Of a stretch of 64,000 nucleotides of DNA, positions 16,783 to 25,012 are shown in pieces (the first letter of the stretch is position 1; the number at the start of each line of letters is the position of its first letter). The stretch is from Cellulosimicrobium cellulans (lineage in GTDB: Bacteria; Actinomycetota; Actinomycetes; Actinomycetales; Cellulomonadaceae), in assembly GCF_024124905.1 (NCBI RefSeq), contig NZ_JAMXST010000002.1, forward strand, positions 558,001 to 622,000. The letters are read 5' to 3'. The position numbers were made by a program, and so were the translations under genes. The notes under the pieces are model-generated. The model was not told the origin of the DNA and did not search any database. It saw nothing but the letters and a program-made list of their open reading frames with translations.

Positions 16783-18123
16783 TCAGAAGACCCAGCTGCA
16801 CACCGGGGCGACCGGCCAGCCGAACGCCGCGCTCGCGCGGGCGAGCGCGCCGGGGGAGTGCTCGGTGACGAGCCCCGCCGCCGCGAGGGCCGCGAGCGAG
16901 GTCCCACCGAGGTAGGCGGCGCCGAGCTCGCGCACGTCGAGCGAGAGGTCCGCGGCGTCCTCCGTCCGCTCGGCCACCGCGTCGCCGAACGCCGGCGCGC
17001 GCAGCCGCCAGCGGCCCGCGTTGTCCGGCAGGCGGTCGTCCGTCACGTGCACGACCAGGTCCACGTCCGCGGCGTAGCGGCGCGCGGCAAGCGCGGCCGG
17101 CACGTCCACCACCCGCACCCAGAGGTTGTCCGCGAGGCGCGGCGACGCCGAGCGCGGGTCCACGAGGAGGCTCGTCACGACGTCGTCCACGGGCAGCATG
17201 AAGGGCGTCACCTCGTGCGTGAGGTCGAGGTCCGTGAGCACGCCCCACAGCGCGCGCGCCGCCGCGGCGTCCAGCGCGACGACCTCGCCCGTGCTCACCG
17301 GGCCGCGCGGGCCCGTGACCTCCCAGGACAGCTTGCGGTGGAACCGCGCGTACCCGCGCGGCTCGCCGTCGAGCTCGACGATCGCGATCCGCGTCGGCTC
17401 GCGGTCCTTGCGCCACACCTTCGCGTCGTCCCAGAACGTGGCCTGGAGCTCGGGCGTCTCGCGCGTCGCCCAGCCCGGCCGGTTGATCCCCGCGCCCTGG
17501 CCCGTCGGGTCCGTGCCGGCGAGCTCGTGGAGCGTCGCGACGAGCTCCTCGTGCCGCGACCGGTCGGCGCGCTCGATGCGCACGGTGTGGCGGTCGGCGC
17601 CGGGGACGTCGCGCAGCGCGACCCCGCGCGGGACGGTGAGCCGGACGTCGTCCGCGGCCTTGCCGTAGCCGAAGCGCCCGTAGATCGCCGCCTCCGCGGC
17701 GAAGAGCGCCGAGAGGGGCTCGCCGCGCTCGCGGCACCGCGCGAGGTGCGTGTCGATCATCGCGCTGAGGATCCCGCGGCGGCGGTGCGCGGGGTGGACC
17801 CCCACCCACGTCAGTCCCGCGACCGGTGCGGTCGCCCCCGGCACCGGGAACCGCGCGAACGGGTACGACGCGTGCATCGCGACGAGGTCGCGGCGCACGG
17901 GGCGCGCGCCGTCGACGGGCGGCGCGTCGTCGACCTCGTGCTCGACCGTCACGCCGAGCGTGCGCTCCCACGTGAGCGGGAACGGGAGGTCGACGAGCTC
18001 GTCGACCTCGACCGGGGACGGGAACGTCGTCGTGTCCAGCTCCAGCACGTCGCGCAGGTCGGACGCGGAGAGAGGGACGAGCTCGTAGCCGTCGGGGAGG
18101 CGTGCGGGGCGGTGGTCGCTCAT
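16783..18123 (-). CDS. Eis-like GNAT family N-acetyltransferase
   Basis: A 446-residue protein of the Eis family, which acetylates amines such as aminoglycosides and lysine side chains using acetyl-CoA. The first GNAT domain holds the acetyl-CoA loop GLTWVGVHPAHRRRGILSAMI and the family signature AAEAAIYGRFGYGKAA. A second GNAT-like region and an SCP2-like C-terminal domain follow. The chain ends in PVCSWVF, whose C-terminal carboxylate is part of the Eis active site. AGGAGG is 9 nt before the ATG at 18123. The natural substrate is unknown. Divergent from the alkyltransferase-like gene. Confidence 0.88.
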   Translation of the reverse strand: MSDHRPARLPDGYELVPLSASDLRDVLELDTTTFPSPVEVDELVDLPFPLTWERTLGVTVEHEVDDAPPVDGARPVRRDLVAMHASYPFARFPVPGATAPVAGLTWVGVHPAHRRRGILSAMIDTHLARCRERGEPLSALFAAEAAIYGRFGYGKAADDVRLTVPRGVALRDVPGADRHTVRIERADRSRHEELVATLHELAGTDPTGQGAGINRPGWATRETPELQATFWDDAKVWRKDREPTRIAIVELDGEPRGYARFHRKLSWEVTGPRGPVSTGEVVALDAAAARALWGVLTDLDLTHEVTPFMLPVDDVVTSLLVDPRSASPRLADNLWVRVVDVPAALAARRYAADVDLVVHVTDDRLPDNAGRWRLRAPAFGDAVAERTEDAADLSLDVRELGAAYLGGTSLAALAAAGLVTEHSPGALARASAAFGWPVAPVCSWVF

Positions 18124-18189
18124 GGCCTCGATCCTCCTGTCTCGGCACGCGTCGCGCCAGGACAAATGCGGCGGCTAGGGTCGGGGACC

Positions 18190-18618
18190 ATGGCAGGGCT
18201 CGAGGCGGGACGCACGCACGGCCGGACGACGGGGCGCACCGCCGGCGCGGGCACGGAGACCGACCGCACGGCGCTCGCGGCCGAGTACGCGGGCGCCGTG
18301 CTCGCGCTCGTCCGGCGCATCCCGCCCGCGCGTGCCATGACGTACGGGCTCGTCGCGGAGATCGTCGCCGAGGCGCTGCACCGCGGTGGCCCGCGCCAGG
18401 TCGGGCAGGTCCTCGCGGGATCGTCCGGCGTGGACGACGACGGCGCACCGGTCCCGTGGTGGCGCGTCGTCAACGCGGCCGGCTCCCCGCCGGCGCACCA
18501 CCTCGACGCGGCGCTCACGGAGCTGCGCGCCGAGGGGTGCCCGCTGTCGCGCGACGGTCGCCGCGTCGACCTGCGCCGCGCGGTCTGGTTCCCCGAGGAC
18601 GACACCCCCGGCCGTTGA
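18190..18618 (+). CDS. Alkyltransferase-like protein (MGMT fold, Cys replaced by Trp)
   Basis: 142 residues, mostly the DNA-binding half of O6-alkylguanine-DNA alkyltransferase (MTYGLVAEIVAEAL, GGPRQVGQVLA). In the active-site motif the acceptor Cys of PCHRV is replaced: the sequence reads PWWRVVNAAG (Trp90). Such ATL proteins cannot accept the alkyl group. They bind O6-alkylguanine and pass the lesion to nucleotide excision repair. TAGGGT sits 8 nt before the ATG. The first ~25 residues are Gly/Thr/Arg-rich and probably disordered. Confidence 0.88.
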   Translation: MAGLEAGRTHGRTTGRTAGAGTETDRTALAAEYAGAVLALVRRIPPARAMTYGLVAEIVAEALHRGGPRQVGQVLAGSSGVDDDGAPVPWWRVVNAAGSPPAHHLDAALTELRAEGCPLSRDGRRVDLRRAVWFPEDDTPGR

Positions 18619-18670
18619 GCGCTGGGTATCTGTCGTCCGAGGCTCCGAGGGACGAGAGATACCCCGCGCT
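18618..18670. terminator. Bidirectional hairpin
   Basis: Arms AGCGC-GGGTATCT and AGATACCC-GCGCT pair with a single bulge, and an inner CGTCC/GGACG stem extends the structure. It exactly fills the space between the stops of two convergent genes. Confidence 0.65.
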
Positions 18671-19719
18671 CATCGCCGGGGCGGGGCCGCGAGGAGCGGG
18701 GCGAGCGTCTGCACGGCCGTCGCGTCACCCTGGACGAGGAGCGTCGTGACCGCGGTCTCCCGCCACGCGGCGAGGTCCCGGGCGATCTTCTCCGGCGGGC
18801 CGACGAGCGCGACGTCCTCGACCATCGCCGTCGGGACGGCGGCGGCCGCGAGGTCCTTGCGCCCGGCGAGGTAGTGCGCCTGGATCTCGTCGCACGCCTC
18901 GGCGTACCCGAGGCGGTCGAGCGCGTCGCGGTGGAAGTTCGCGCCCTTGGCGCCCATGCCGCCCACGTAGAGCGCGAGGAACGGGCGCACCTGGTCCGCG
19001 GCCTGCTCGACGTGCTCGCGCACGACGACGGGCACCGTCGCGCTCACCTCGAACGCGGCCTCGGGGGAGCGCTCGGGGGCGCGGCGCGCGAAGCCGTCGG
19101 CGAGGAGCTCGCGGAACGTCGCGTCCATGCGGGGCGAGTAGAAGAGCGGGAGCCACCCGTCGGCGATCTCGGCCGCGAGCGCGACGTTCTTGGGGCCCTC
19201 CGCGGCGAGGTGGATCGGGAGGTCCGCGCGCAGCGGGTGCACGGTCGAGCGCAGGGGCTTGCCGAGTCCCGTGCCCGCGCCCTCGGGCAGGGGGAGCGGG
19301 TAGTGCGGTCCGGACGAGGTCACGGGTGCCTCGCGGCGCAGCACGTCGCGCACGACCTGCACGTACTCGCGCGTGCGGGCGAGCGGGCGGGCGTACGGCT
19401 GCCCGTACCAGCCCTCCACGACCTGCGGGCCCGAGACGCCGAGCCCGAGGACGAACCGGCCACCGGAGAGGTGGTCCATCGTCAGGGCGGCCATCGCGGT
19501 GGCCGTCGGGGTGCGGGCGGAGAGCTGCGCGACGGCGGTCCCCAGCCGGATCCGGGAGGTGCGCGAGCCCCACCACGCGAGCGGCGTGAAGGCGTCGGAG
19601 CCGTAGGCCTCCGCCGTCCACACCGAGTCGACCCCGAGGCGGTCCGCCGCGACGATCGCGTCCTGGATGCCGTCCGGGGGACCGGCCGACCAGTAGCCGG
19701 TGTGGATGCCGAGACGCAT
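18670..19719 (-). CDS. LLM-class F420-dependent oxidoreductase
   Basis: A 349-residue luciferase-like TIM-barrel oxidoreductase. MRLGIHTGYWSAG opens the barrel. DSVWTAEAYGSDAFTPLAWWGSRTSRIRLGTAVAQLSARTP and GRFVLGLGVSGPQVVEGWYG are standard for the F420-dependent LLM branch annotated in mycobacteria. Substrate unknown. GAGGAGGAG lies upstream of the ATG at 19719; the in-frame extension to 19773 is not needed. This is one of several candidate F420 users in the window. FMN use cannot be excluded from sequence alone. Confidence 0.85.
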   Translation of the reverse strand: MRLGIHTGYWSAGPPDGIQDAIVAADRLGVDSVWTAEAYGSDAFTPLAWWGSRTSRIRLGTAVAQLSARTPTATAMAALTMDHLSGGRFVLGLGVSGPQVVEGWYGQPYARPLARTREYVQVVRDVLRREAPVTSSGPHYPLPLPEGAGTGLGKPLRSTVHPLRADLPIHLAAEGPKNVALAAEIADGWLPLFYSPRMDATFRELLADGFARRAPERSPEAAFEVSATVPVVVREHVEQAADQVRPFLALYVGGMGAKGANFHRDALDRLGYAEACDEIQAHYLAGRKDLAAAAVPTAMVEDVALVGPPEKIARDLAAWRETAVTTLLVQGDATAVQTLAPLLAAPPRR

Positions 19720-19812
19720 GCGGGCTCCTCCTCGTCGAGGGTCGTCGTACGGGTGCGACCGCGTACCGGGCACCGGCAGCGTGCCGGGGCGTCGAGCGCG
19801 GGGACGGGACGC

Positions 19813-19874
19813 GGGCGGTACCCGGTCGCGTGCCGGGCAGGGGTATCCGATACGCGGAGTCTCGGGTACCGCCC
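19813..19874. repeat. 12-bp inverted repeat with 38-bp spacer
   Basis: GGGCGGTACCCG (19813-19824) is matched perfectly by its complement at 19863-19874. Inside the spacer lies a smaller GTATC-C-GATAC repeat. It sits about 95 bp upstream of the LLM gene and about 100 bp beyond the end of the DUF1648 gene, so it could be a terminator for one or an operator for the other. Confidence 0.5.
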
Positions 19875-19975
19875 GGCTCCAGACTAGCCGATCCGCCGCC
19901 GGTCGCGGGTGCGCCCGGCCGCGGCCGCACCGGCCGCCGGGCCGACGCGACAGCGCGGCACGTCGGGACCGAGGG

Positions 19976-20992
19976 TCAGCGGCGTGCGCGGTCGGCGAGG
20001 GTGTTGAGGAGCGCCGCCGCGGTCCCGGCGTCGTCGACCGTGACGACGAGCGCGCGGCCTCCCGTGCGCTCGACGCGCAGCGACTCGCCGGCCCGGACGA
20101 CGACGCCGACCGCGCCGCCCCGACCGGCGCGCCAGCCCCAGCCGCCGAAGTCGCGCAGCGGAGAGACGTCGACGACGTCGGCCCGCACGACCTCGTCCGC
20201 GGGGACGCGCGTGCGAGGGAACCCCAGGGTCGACCGGACCGACAGCCCGCCCTCGTCCACGCGCACGACCCACGACATCATCGCGGCGAGCAGCAGCCCC
20301 AGGACGACCGGCACGAGGAGGAGCGCCCACTCGCGCAGGACGAGCGCCAGGACCGTGGTGAGGACGATCGCGCCCATCGCGACGAGCACCGTCGGCCCAC
20401 CGCTCACGCGCCCGACCCACGCGGCCCGCTCGCCCGGTCGGAGCGCGACCCGGGGCGCGTCAGCGGGGACCCCGGCGTCGGTCGGGGCCGGGCGGTCGCC
20501 CGGCACCAGCGCCCCGACCGCGACGCCCACGAGGAGCCCGACGCCCAGCGCGATCGCCGTGACGGGGCCCAGGCCGCCGACGTCGCGCGCGTCGGCGAGG
20601 CCGCGCTGGATCCAGAGCGACCCGAGGCTGAGGGCCGCGAGCATGACCGGCAGCCCGACGGTGACTCCCGCGGCGACCCGCCGGTTCGCGGCCGACCGCC
20701 CGAGGAACGCCGTCATCGCGGCGAACCCCGCGGAGGCGACGAGTCCCAGGGCCGCGCTCCCCGCGACGGCCGCACCGAGCGACGCGAAGCCGTCGGCGCC
20801 GCTCGTGCCCCAGTGGATCGCCACGGGGTCCGGGAGGTCCGCCGACCAGCTCAGCGCGACGATCGCCGCGACCACGGTGACGACCGCCCCCGCGGCGCCG
20901 ACGAGGAGCGCGAGGGCACGGTGGTCGTCCAGGCGCGGGCGACCGTCCTCGGTCGGTCGTCCGGGGGAGCGGCGCGGGGCGGCTCGGGTCAT
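19976..20992 (-). CDS. DUF1648-type integral membrane protein
   Basis: 338 residues with about six transmembrane segments. The N-terminal part has the DUF1648 motif region [21 protein letters not shown] soluble C-terminal segment ([43 protein letters not shown]) resembles a PH-like domain. It overlaps the GntR regulator gene by 4 bases (ATGA), so the two form an operon. In Bacillus, YtrA-type regulators control envelope transporters, so this protein is probably the regulated target. Its function is unknown. Confidence 0.82.
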   Translation of the reverse strand: MTRAAPRRSPGRPTEDGRPRLDDHRALALLVGAAGAVVTVVAAIVALSWSADLPDPVAIHWGTSGADGFASLGAAVAGSAALGLVASAGFAAMTAFLGRSAANRRVAAGVTVGLPVMLAALSLGSLWIQRGLADARDVGGLGPVTAIALGVGLLVGVAVGALVPGDRPAPTDAGVPADAPRVALRPGERAAWVGRVSGGPTVLVAMGAIVLTTVLALVLREWALLLVPVVLGLLLAAMMSWVVRVDEGGLSVRSTLGFPRTRVPADEVVRADVVDVSPLRDFGGWGWRAGRGGAVGVVVRAGESLRVERTGGRALVVTVDDAGTAAALLNTLADRARR

Positions 20993-21342
20993 CGGAGGGC
21001 CTCCTTCACGAGGGTCAGGACGGTCTCGGGCGGCAGGGCGAGCGCACGGGCCTCGGCCGCGACGCGGTCCACCGCCGACCGCAGCGACGCGAGGTCGACG
21101 GCGGGCGGCGCGTTGACGACGGCGCCGCGCCCGCGGCGGAGGTCGACGAGGCCCTCGTCGCGCAGCTCCTGGTAGGCGCGCAGCACGGTGTGCACGTTGA
21201 CGTCCAGCGCCTCTGCGAGCTCGCGGGCCGCGGGGAGCCGCTCGCCCGGGGCGAGCCGCCCCTGGACGACACCGAGGCGCACCTGGGCGACGAGCTGCGC
21301 GAACAGCGGCTCGTCGGCCTGCGGGTCGATGCGGAACATCAC
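20989..21342 (-). CDS. GntR family transcriptional regulator, YtrA type
   Basis: 117 residues: a winged helix-turn-helix ([65 protein letters not shown]) and only a short helical tail. This lacks the large ligand domain of most GntR proteins and is typical of the YtrA subfamily. The first codon is taken as GTG 21342, since TAGACT lies 6 nt upstream, giving a leaderless message; the next codon is ATG. A perfect 10-bp inverted repeat sits in its promoter, so autoregulation is likely. Confidence 0.9.
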   Translation of the reverse strand: MMFRIDPQADEPLFAQLVAQVRLGVVQGRLAPGERLPAARELAEALDVNVHTVLRAYQELRDEGLVDLRRGRGAVVNAPPAVDLASLRSAVDRVAAEARALALPPETVLTLVKEALR

Positions 21343-21348
21343 GGGCCC

Positions 21349-21379
21349 AGTCTAGTTGTTCTAGCGAAACTAGAACAAC
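21349..21379 (-). promoter_or_regulatory. Promoter and operator of the GntR gene
   Basis: On the minus strand, TTGTTC (21373-21378) and TAGACT (21349-21354) are 18 bp apart. The perfect inverted repeat GTTGTTCTAG-N5-CTAGAACAAC occupies 21355-21379, covering the spacer and the -35 box. Binding there would block RNA polymerase. The low GC content of this site stands out from its surroundings. Confidence 0.7.
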
Positions 21380-21393
21380 ATGGTCCGACGAGA

Positions 21394-21421
21394 GGGCCGC
21401 CGTCGTGCCCGACGGCGGCCC
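21394..21421. terminator. Terminator hairpin after cysE
   Basis: A 12-bp perfect stem GGGCCGCCGTCG with its complement and a TGCC loop, 13 bases beyond the cysE stop. Confidence 0.75.
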
Positions 21422-21434
21422 CGTGCCCGTGTGC

Positions 21435-22064
21435 TCAGATGACGTACTCGATGAGGAGCGACGGGTCCTCGACGGCGTCCCGCGCCGCGGGCGCCCCCGC
21501 GGGCATCCGGACCGTCGCCGGGACCCCGACCGCGACCGCCCCGGCCGGCACGTCCTTGACGACGACGGCGTTGGCCCCCACCTGCACGTCGTCGCCGACC
21601 CACACCGGCCCGAGGATCTTCGCCCCCGCCCCGACGACGACGCGGTCCCCGAGCGTCGGGTGCCGCTTGCCGCGCTTCATCGACCGCCCGCCGAGCGTCG
21701 ACGTGTGGAAGAGCACGACGTCGTCGCCGACGACGGCCGTCTCGCCCACGACGACCCCCATGCCGTGGTCGATGAACAGGCGTCGGCCGATGCGCGCGCC
21801 GGGATGGATCTCCACGCCGGTCAGTGCGCGCGCCACCTGCGACACGAGACGCGCCGGCAGGCGCAGCAGGGGCTCGCGCCACATGCGGTGCGCGAGCCGG
21901 TAGGCCCACACGGCGTGCACGCCCGGGTACGCCAGCGCGACCTCGAGGCGGCTGCGGGCGGCGGGGTCCCGCCGTCGGGCCGCCTCGAGGTCCTCGCCGA
22001 GCACGCGCGCGAACCGGCGCAGCCGGTAGCCGACCGCGCGGTGGTGGGGTCGAGGGTCGGTCAC
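21435..22064 (-). CDS. cysE: Serine O-acetyltransferase
   Basis: Makes O-acetylserine from serine and acetyl-CoA, the first step of cysteine synthesis. In the 209-residue product the N-terminal helices are followed by left-handed beta-helix hexapeptides: [44 protein letters not shown], with the active-site Asp-His, then [38 protein letters not shown]. The GTG at 22064 begins two bases after the cysK stop, so cysK and cysE form an operon. The longer ATG-initiated frame reaching 22328 lies inside cysK and is rejected. Confidence 0.92.
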   Translation of the reverse strand: MTDPRPHHRAVGYRLRRFARVLGEDLEAARRRDPAARSRLEVALAYPGVHAVWAYRLAHRMWREPLLRLPARLVSQVARALTGVEIHPGARIGRRLFIDHGMGVVVGETAVVGDDVVLFHTSTLGGRSMKRGKRHPTLGDRVVVGAGAKILGPVWVGDDVQVGANAVVVKDVPAGAVAVGVPATVRMPAGAPAARDAVEDPSLLIEYVI

Positions 22065-22065
22065 G

Positions 22066-23001
22066 TCAGTCCAGCAGGTCGGAGTACAGGATCGTCGAGA
22101 GGTAGCGCTCGCCGAAGTCCGGCACGACAGTGACGATGAGCTTGCCCTTGTTCTCGGGGCGCTTGGCGAGCTGGATCGCGGCCTCGATGGCCGCACCCGA
22201 CGAGATGCCCACGAGCAGGCCCTCCTCCTTGGCCGCGGCGCGCGCGGTCGCGACCGCGGTCTCGGCGTCGATGTCGATGACCTCGTCGTAGACCTCGCGG
22301 TCCAGGATGTCGGGCACGAAGTTCGCACCGAGACCCTGGATCTTGTGCGGCCCGGGCTGGCCGCCGTTGAGGATGGGGGACTCGGCCGGCTCGACCGCGA
22401 CGATCCTCACCTCGGGCTTGCGCTCCTTGAGCACCTGCCCGACGCCGGAGATCGTGCCGCCGGTGCCGATGCCGGACACGACGATGTCGACCTCGCCGTC
22501 CGTGTCGGCCCAGATCTCCTCGGCGGTCGTGCGGCGGTGGACGTCCACGTTCGCCGGGTTGGCGAACTGGCGCGCCAGGATGGCGCCCGGGCGCTCCGCG
22601 GCGATCCGCTCGGCGGCCGCGACGGCCCCCTTCATGCCCTCCGAGCCCGGGGTGAGGACGAGCTCGGCGCCGTAGGCGCGCAGGAGCGCGCGGCGCTCCT
22701 TCGACATGGTCTCCGGCATGGCGAGCACGACGTTGTAGCCGCGGGCCGCGCCGACCCACGCCAGCGCGATGCCGGTGTTGCCCGACGTGCCCTCGACGAT
22801 CGTCCCACCCGGCTGGAGCTCGCCCGACGCCTCGGCGGCATCGATGATCGAGACGCCGATGCGGTCCTTGACCGAGTTCGCCGGGTTGTAGAACTCGAGC
22901 TTCGCGACGACCGTGGCCTCGAGGCCCTCGGTGAGCCGGTTCAGGCGCACGAGGGGCGTGTTGCCGATGAGCTTCGTGGCGTCGTCGTAGATGCGTGCCA
23001 T
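22066..23001 (-). CDS. cysK: Cysteine synthase A (O-acetylserine sulfhydrylase)
   Basis: A PLP enzyme that makes cysteine from O-acetylserine and sulphide. The 311-residue product has [13 protein letters not shown], the PLP-lysine in [24 protein letters not shown], and the phosphate-binding [19 protein letters not shown] precedes the ATG at 23001. A 5' leader of about 350 nt contains a short ORF rich in Cys codons and hairpins, so expression is probably controlled by cysteine supply through translation of the leader. Confidence 0.95.
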   Translation of the reverse strand: MARIYDDATKLIGNTPLVRLNRLTEGLEATVVAKLEFYNPANSVKDRIGVSIIDAAEASGELQPGGTIVEGTSGNTGIALAWVGAARGYNVVLAMPETMSKERRALLRAYGAELVLTPGSEGMKGAVAAAERIAAERPGAILARQFANPANVDVHRRTTAEEIWADTDGEVDIVVSGIGTGGTISGVGQVLKERKPEVRIVAVEPAESPILNGGQPGPHKIQGLGANFVPDILDREVYDEVIDIDAETAVATARAAAKEEGLLVGISSGAAIEAAIQLAKRPENKGKLIVTVVPDFGERYLSTILYSDLLD

Positions 23002-23019
23002 GTCTTCCTCTTCTGTCGA

Positions 23020-23112
23020 CGGCTCGGGGTGAGCCGGGGTGGGGGTACCGATCAGGGGACGTGGGCCGACGCGGTCCGTGACCAGGATGCCCAGCGTCTC
23101 GCGGGGACGCTG
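23020..23112 (-). promoter_or_regulatory. Candidate attenuator hairpins in the cysK leader
   Basis: Between the Cys-rich leader ORF and cysK lie a perfect 7-bp stem CAGCGTC/GACGCTG with a 7-nt loop (23092-23112) and a 6-bp stem CGGCTC/GAGCCG (23020-23036) just ahead of the cysK ribosome binding site. They could act as a terminator and a site-masking hairpin whose folding depends on ribosome stalling in the leader ORF. Alternative pairings were not calculated. Confidence 0.4.
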
Positions 23113-23201
23113 CGGGCGCACGGGCGCGACGGCGGGGGTGGGCTCGTGCGGACGGGGCGGCCTGATGCGGCGCGGAGCTGCGCGGGTTCGGCGGCGGGTC
23201 G

Positions 23202-23285
23202 TCAGCGACAGCCGAGACAGCGACAACAGGAGACGCGCGACACGGCGCGGTGCAGCGGTGCGGGACGCGCGATCGTCGCGGTCAT
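23202..23285 (-). CDS. Cysteine-rich leader peptide upstream of cysK
   Basis: A 27-codon ORF starting with ATG at 23285, preceded by a strong AGGAGGAG site. The C-terminus reads [12 protein letters not shown], with four Cys among the last eight residues before the TGA. All four Cys codons are TGT, the rare choice in this genome. Peptides of this kind act as cysteine sensors in mycobacteria: ribosomes stall on Cys codons when cysteinyl-tRNA is short and the downstream operon is then expressed. Here the operon is cysK-cysE, which fits exactly. The peptide itself probably has no other function. Confidence 0.75.
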   Translation of the reverse strand: MTATIARPAPLHRAVSRVSCCRCLGCR

Positions 23286-23357
23286 TCCTCGCTCCTCCTG
23301 GTCGGTCGCGCCGCGGGTGCCCGACGGTCCGGGCGTGCGGGCAGCGCGTGTGCCCCG

Positions 23358-23387
23358 AGGCTATCGGTCCGCGTCGGGACCCTGCAA
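23358..23387 (-). promoter_or_regulatory. Candidate promoter of the cys operon
   Basis: On the minus strand, TTGCAG (23382-23387) and TAGCCT (23358-23363) are 18 bp apart. Transcription would begin near 23350, giving about 65 nt before the leader ORF and about 350 nt before cysK. Confidence 0.55.
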
Positions 23388-23523
23388 CGCCGTCCACGAG
23401 ACGGTCGTCCGGCCCGTGGACGGTCGTGTGCGGGCGAGACGACGACGGGCGCCCCGCCGGCCTGGCGGGACGCCCGTCGTGACGTGCGGGAGCGACGGTC
23501 GGGACGGAGCCCGAGCAGTCCGG

Positions 23524-23594
23524 AGCGGGCGACGGGAATCGAACCCGCGTAGCCAGTTTGGAAGACTGGGGCTCTACCATTGAGCTACGCCCGC
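23524..23594 (-). tRNA. tRNA-Gly (anticodon TCC)
   Basis: A complete 71-nt cloverleaf on the minus strand. The acceptor stem is GCGGGCG/CGCCCGC, the D-arm is GCTCAATGGTAGAGC, the anticodon arm is CCAGTCTTCCAAACTGG with anticodon TCC, and the T-arm is GCGGGTTCGATTCCCGT. CCA is not encoded. Confidence 0.95.
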
Positions 23595-23787
23595 GCGGGC
23601 CGTGGAACCGCGGCCCGGGCTCCTCGGCAGGAGGAGCGAGGGCCGGCGCGGCGCCGACCTGCGGCCGCAACCTTAGCAAACGTCGGTGGCGCGGACGTGC
23701 CGCCCACCTGCGGAAGCGGTCGCGCGCCGACGAGGACGACCCGCTCCCGCCAGTACACTTGCCCTGGCCCGCCGCCGCAGCGGGCGA

Positions 23788-23863
<76 letters not shown>

Positions 23864-23946
23864 TTCGCGCGGCGCCCCTCCGGGGGCGTCGTGGGGCGTC
23901 GACGACGTCCGGGCCGCGTCGACGGCCTCGTCCTCGAGAGGTGCCC

Positions 23947-24903
23947 GTGACCTTGTCCACGCCCGCGGCCGGACCCGCGACCCGCGTCACCCTCGCGGCG
24001 CTGGTCGCCGCGGGCAGCGGCGCCGTGCTGTCGCTCCAGGGGCGCCTCAACGGCGACCTCGCCGCGGCGGGGACCGGCCCCGTCGTCGCCGCCTGGCTCT
24101 CCTACGTCGGGACCCTCCTCGCGACCGTGCTCGTCGTGCTCGTCCGCCGGCGCGCCCGGTCCACGCTCGACGTCCTGCGCGCCTCCGCGTCCTGGTGGTG
24201 GTTCGCGGTCGGGCTGTGCAGCGTCCCGATCGTCGTCGCCATGGCCGCGGGGGTCCCGCTCGTCGGCGTCGCGGTCGCGTCGGTGTGCTCGGTCGCGGGC
24301 CAGACGGTCGCGGGTCTCGCGCTCGACGCGCGCGGCGTCGGCCTCCCCGCGCCGCTGCGGCTCACGCCGCGCCGGGCCGCCGCCGGCGTCGCGGCGCTCG
24401 TGGGTCTGGGGGTCGCGGTGCTCGGCGGCGCGACGACCGACGCGGGGTGGGGCGCCGTCCTCGCCGGGGTCGCGCTCTTCGTCGGCGGCGCGGTCCTGTG
24501 CGGGCAGCAGGCCGGGAACGGCCGGGTCACGCAGCTCACCGGCGACCCGGTCGTCGCGACGCTCACCTCGGTCACGGGCGGGCTCGTGGGCATCTCCGTC
24601 GTCTGCGCGCTGGCCGCCGTCCTCGGCGGGCTCGACGGCGTCACGCTCCCCGGGCGGTGGTGGCTCTACCTGGGCGGCCCGCTGGGGACGCTCGTCACCG
24701 TGGCGGCCGCGTACGCGGTGCGCCACCTCGGCACGTTCGTCCTCACGCTGACGGTCGTCGGCGGCCAGATGGTCATGGCCGTGCTGCTCGACGTGCTCGG
24801 CGTCGTCGGGCTGCGGTGGCAGACCGTCGTCGCGACCGCCGTCGTCGGGCTCGCGGTCCTGCTGGTGGTCCAGCGTCGCCCGGGTGCTCGCTCGTCGGCC
24901 TGA
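23947..24903 (+). CDS. YdcZ-type DMT family transporter
   Basis: 318 residues with about ten hydrophobic helices arranged as two homologous five-helix halves (one starting near [35 protein letters not shown], the other near [31 protein letters not shown]). This duplicated pattern is that of the YdcZ (DUF606) branch of the drug/metabolite superfamily. Substrate unknown. The GTG at 23947 is preferred over the GTG two codons earlier because GAGAGG is then 6 nt upstream. It lies between tRNA-Pro and tig without an obvious operon partner. Confidence 0.82.
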   Translation: MTLSTPAAGPATRVTLAALVAAGSGAVLSLQGRLNGDLAAAGTGPVVAAWLSYVGTLLATVLVVLVRRRARSTLDVLRASASWWWFAVGLCSVPIVVAMAAGVPLVGVAVASVCSVAGQTVAGLALDARGVGLPAPLRLTPRRAAAGVAALVGLGVAVLGGATTDAGWGAVLAGVALFVGGAVLCGQQAGNGRVTQLTGDPVVATLTSVTGGLVGISVVCALAAVLGGLDGVTLPGRWWLYLGGPLGTLVTVAAAYAVRHLGTFVLTLTVVGGQMVMAVLLDVLGVVGLRWQTVVATAVVGLAVLLVVQRRPGARSSA

Positions 24904-25012
24904 CCACGACGCTTGACCGCTCGCGTACGATAGGACGGTTGCCCGTACGTCCGCGTGCGGAGCCGTCCCCGGCCGCACGCCGGCCCGCCCCGATCAGTTG
25001 GAGACCATCGAA

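Noticed and set aside
23595-23787. Gap between the two tRNA genes examined for a further tRNA or small RNA
   Set aside because: No cloverleaf or strong hairpin is visible; it probably only holds promoters of the divergent tRNAs.
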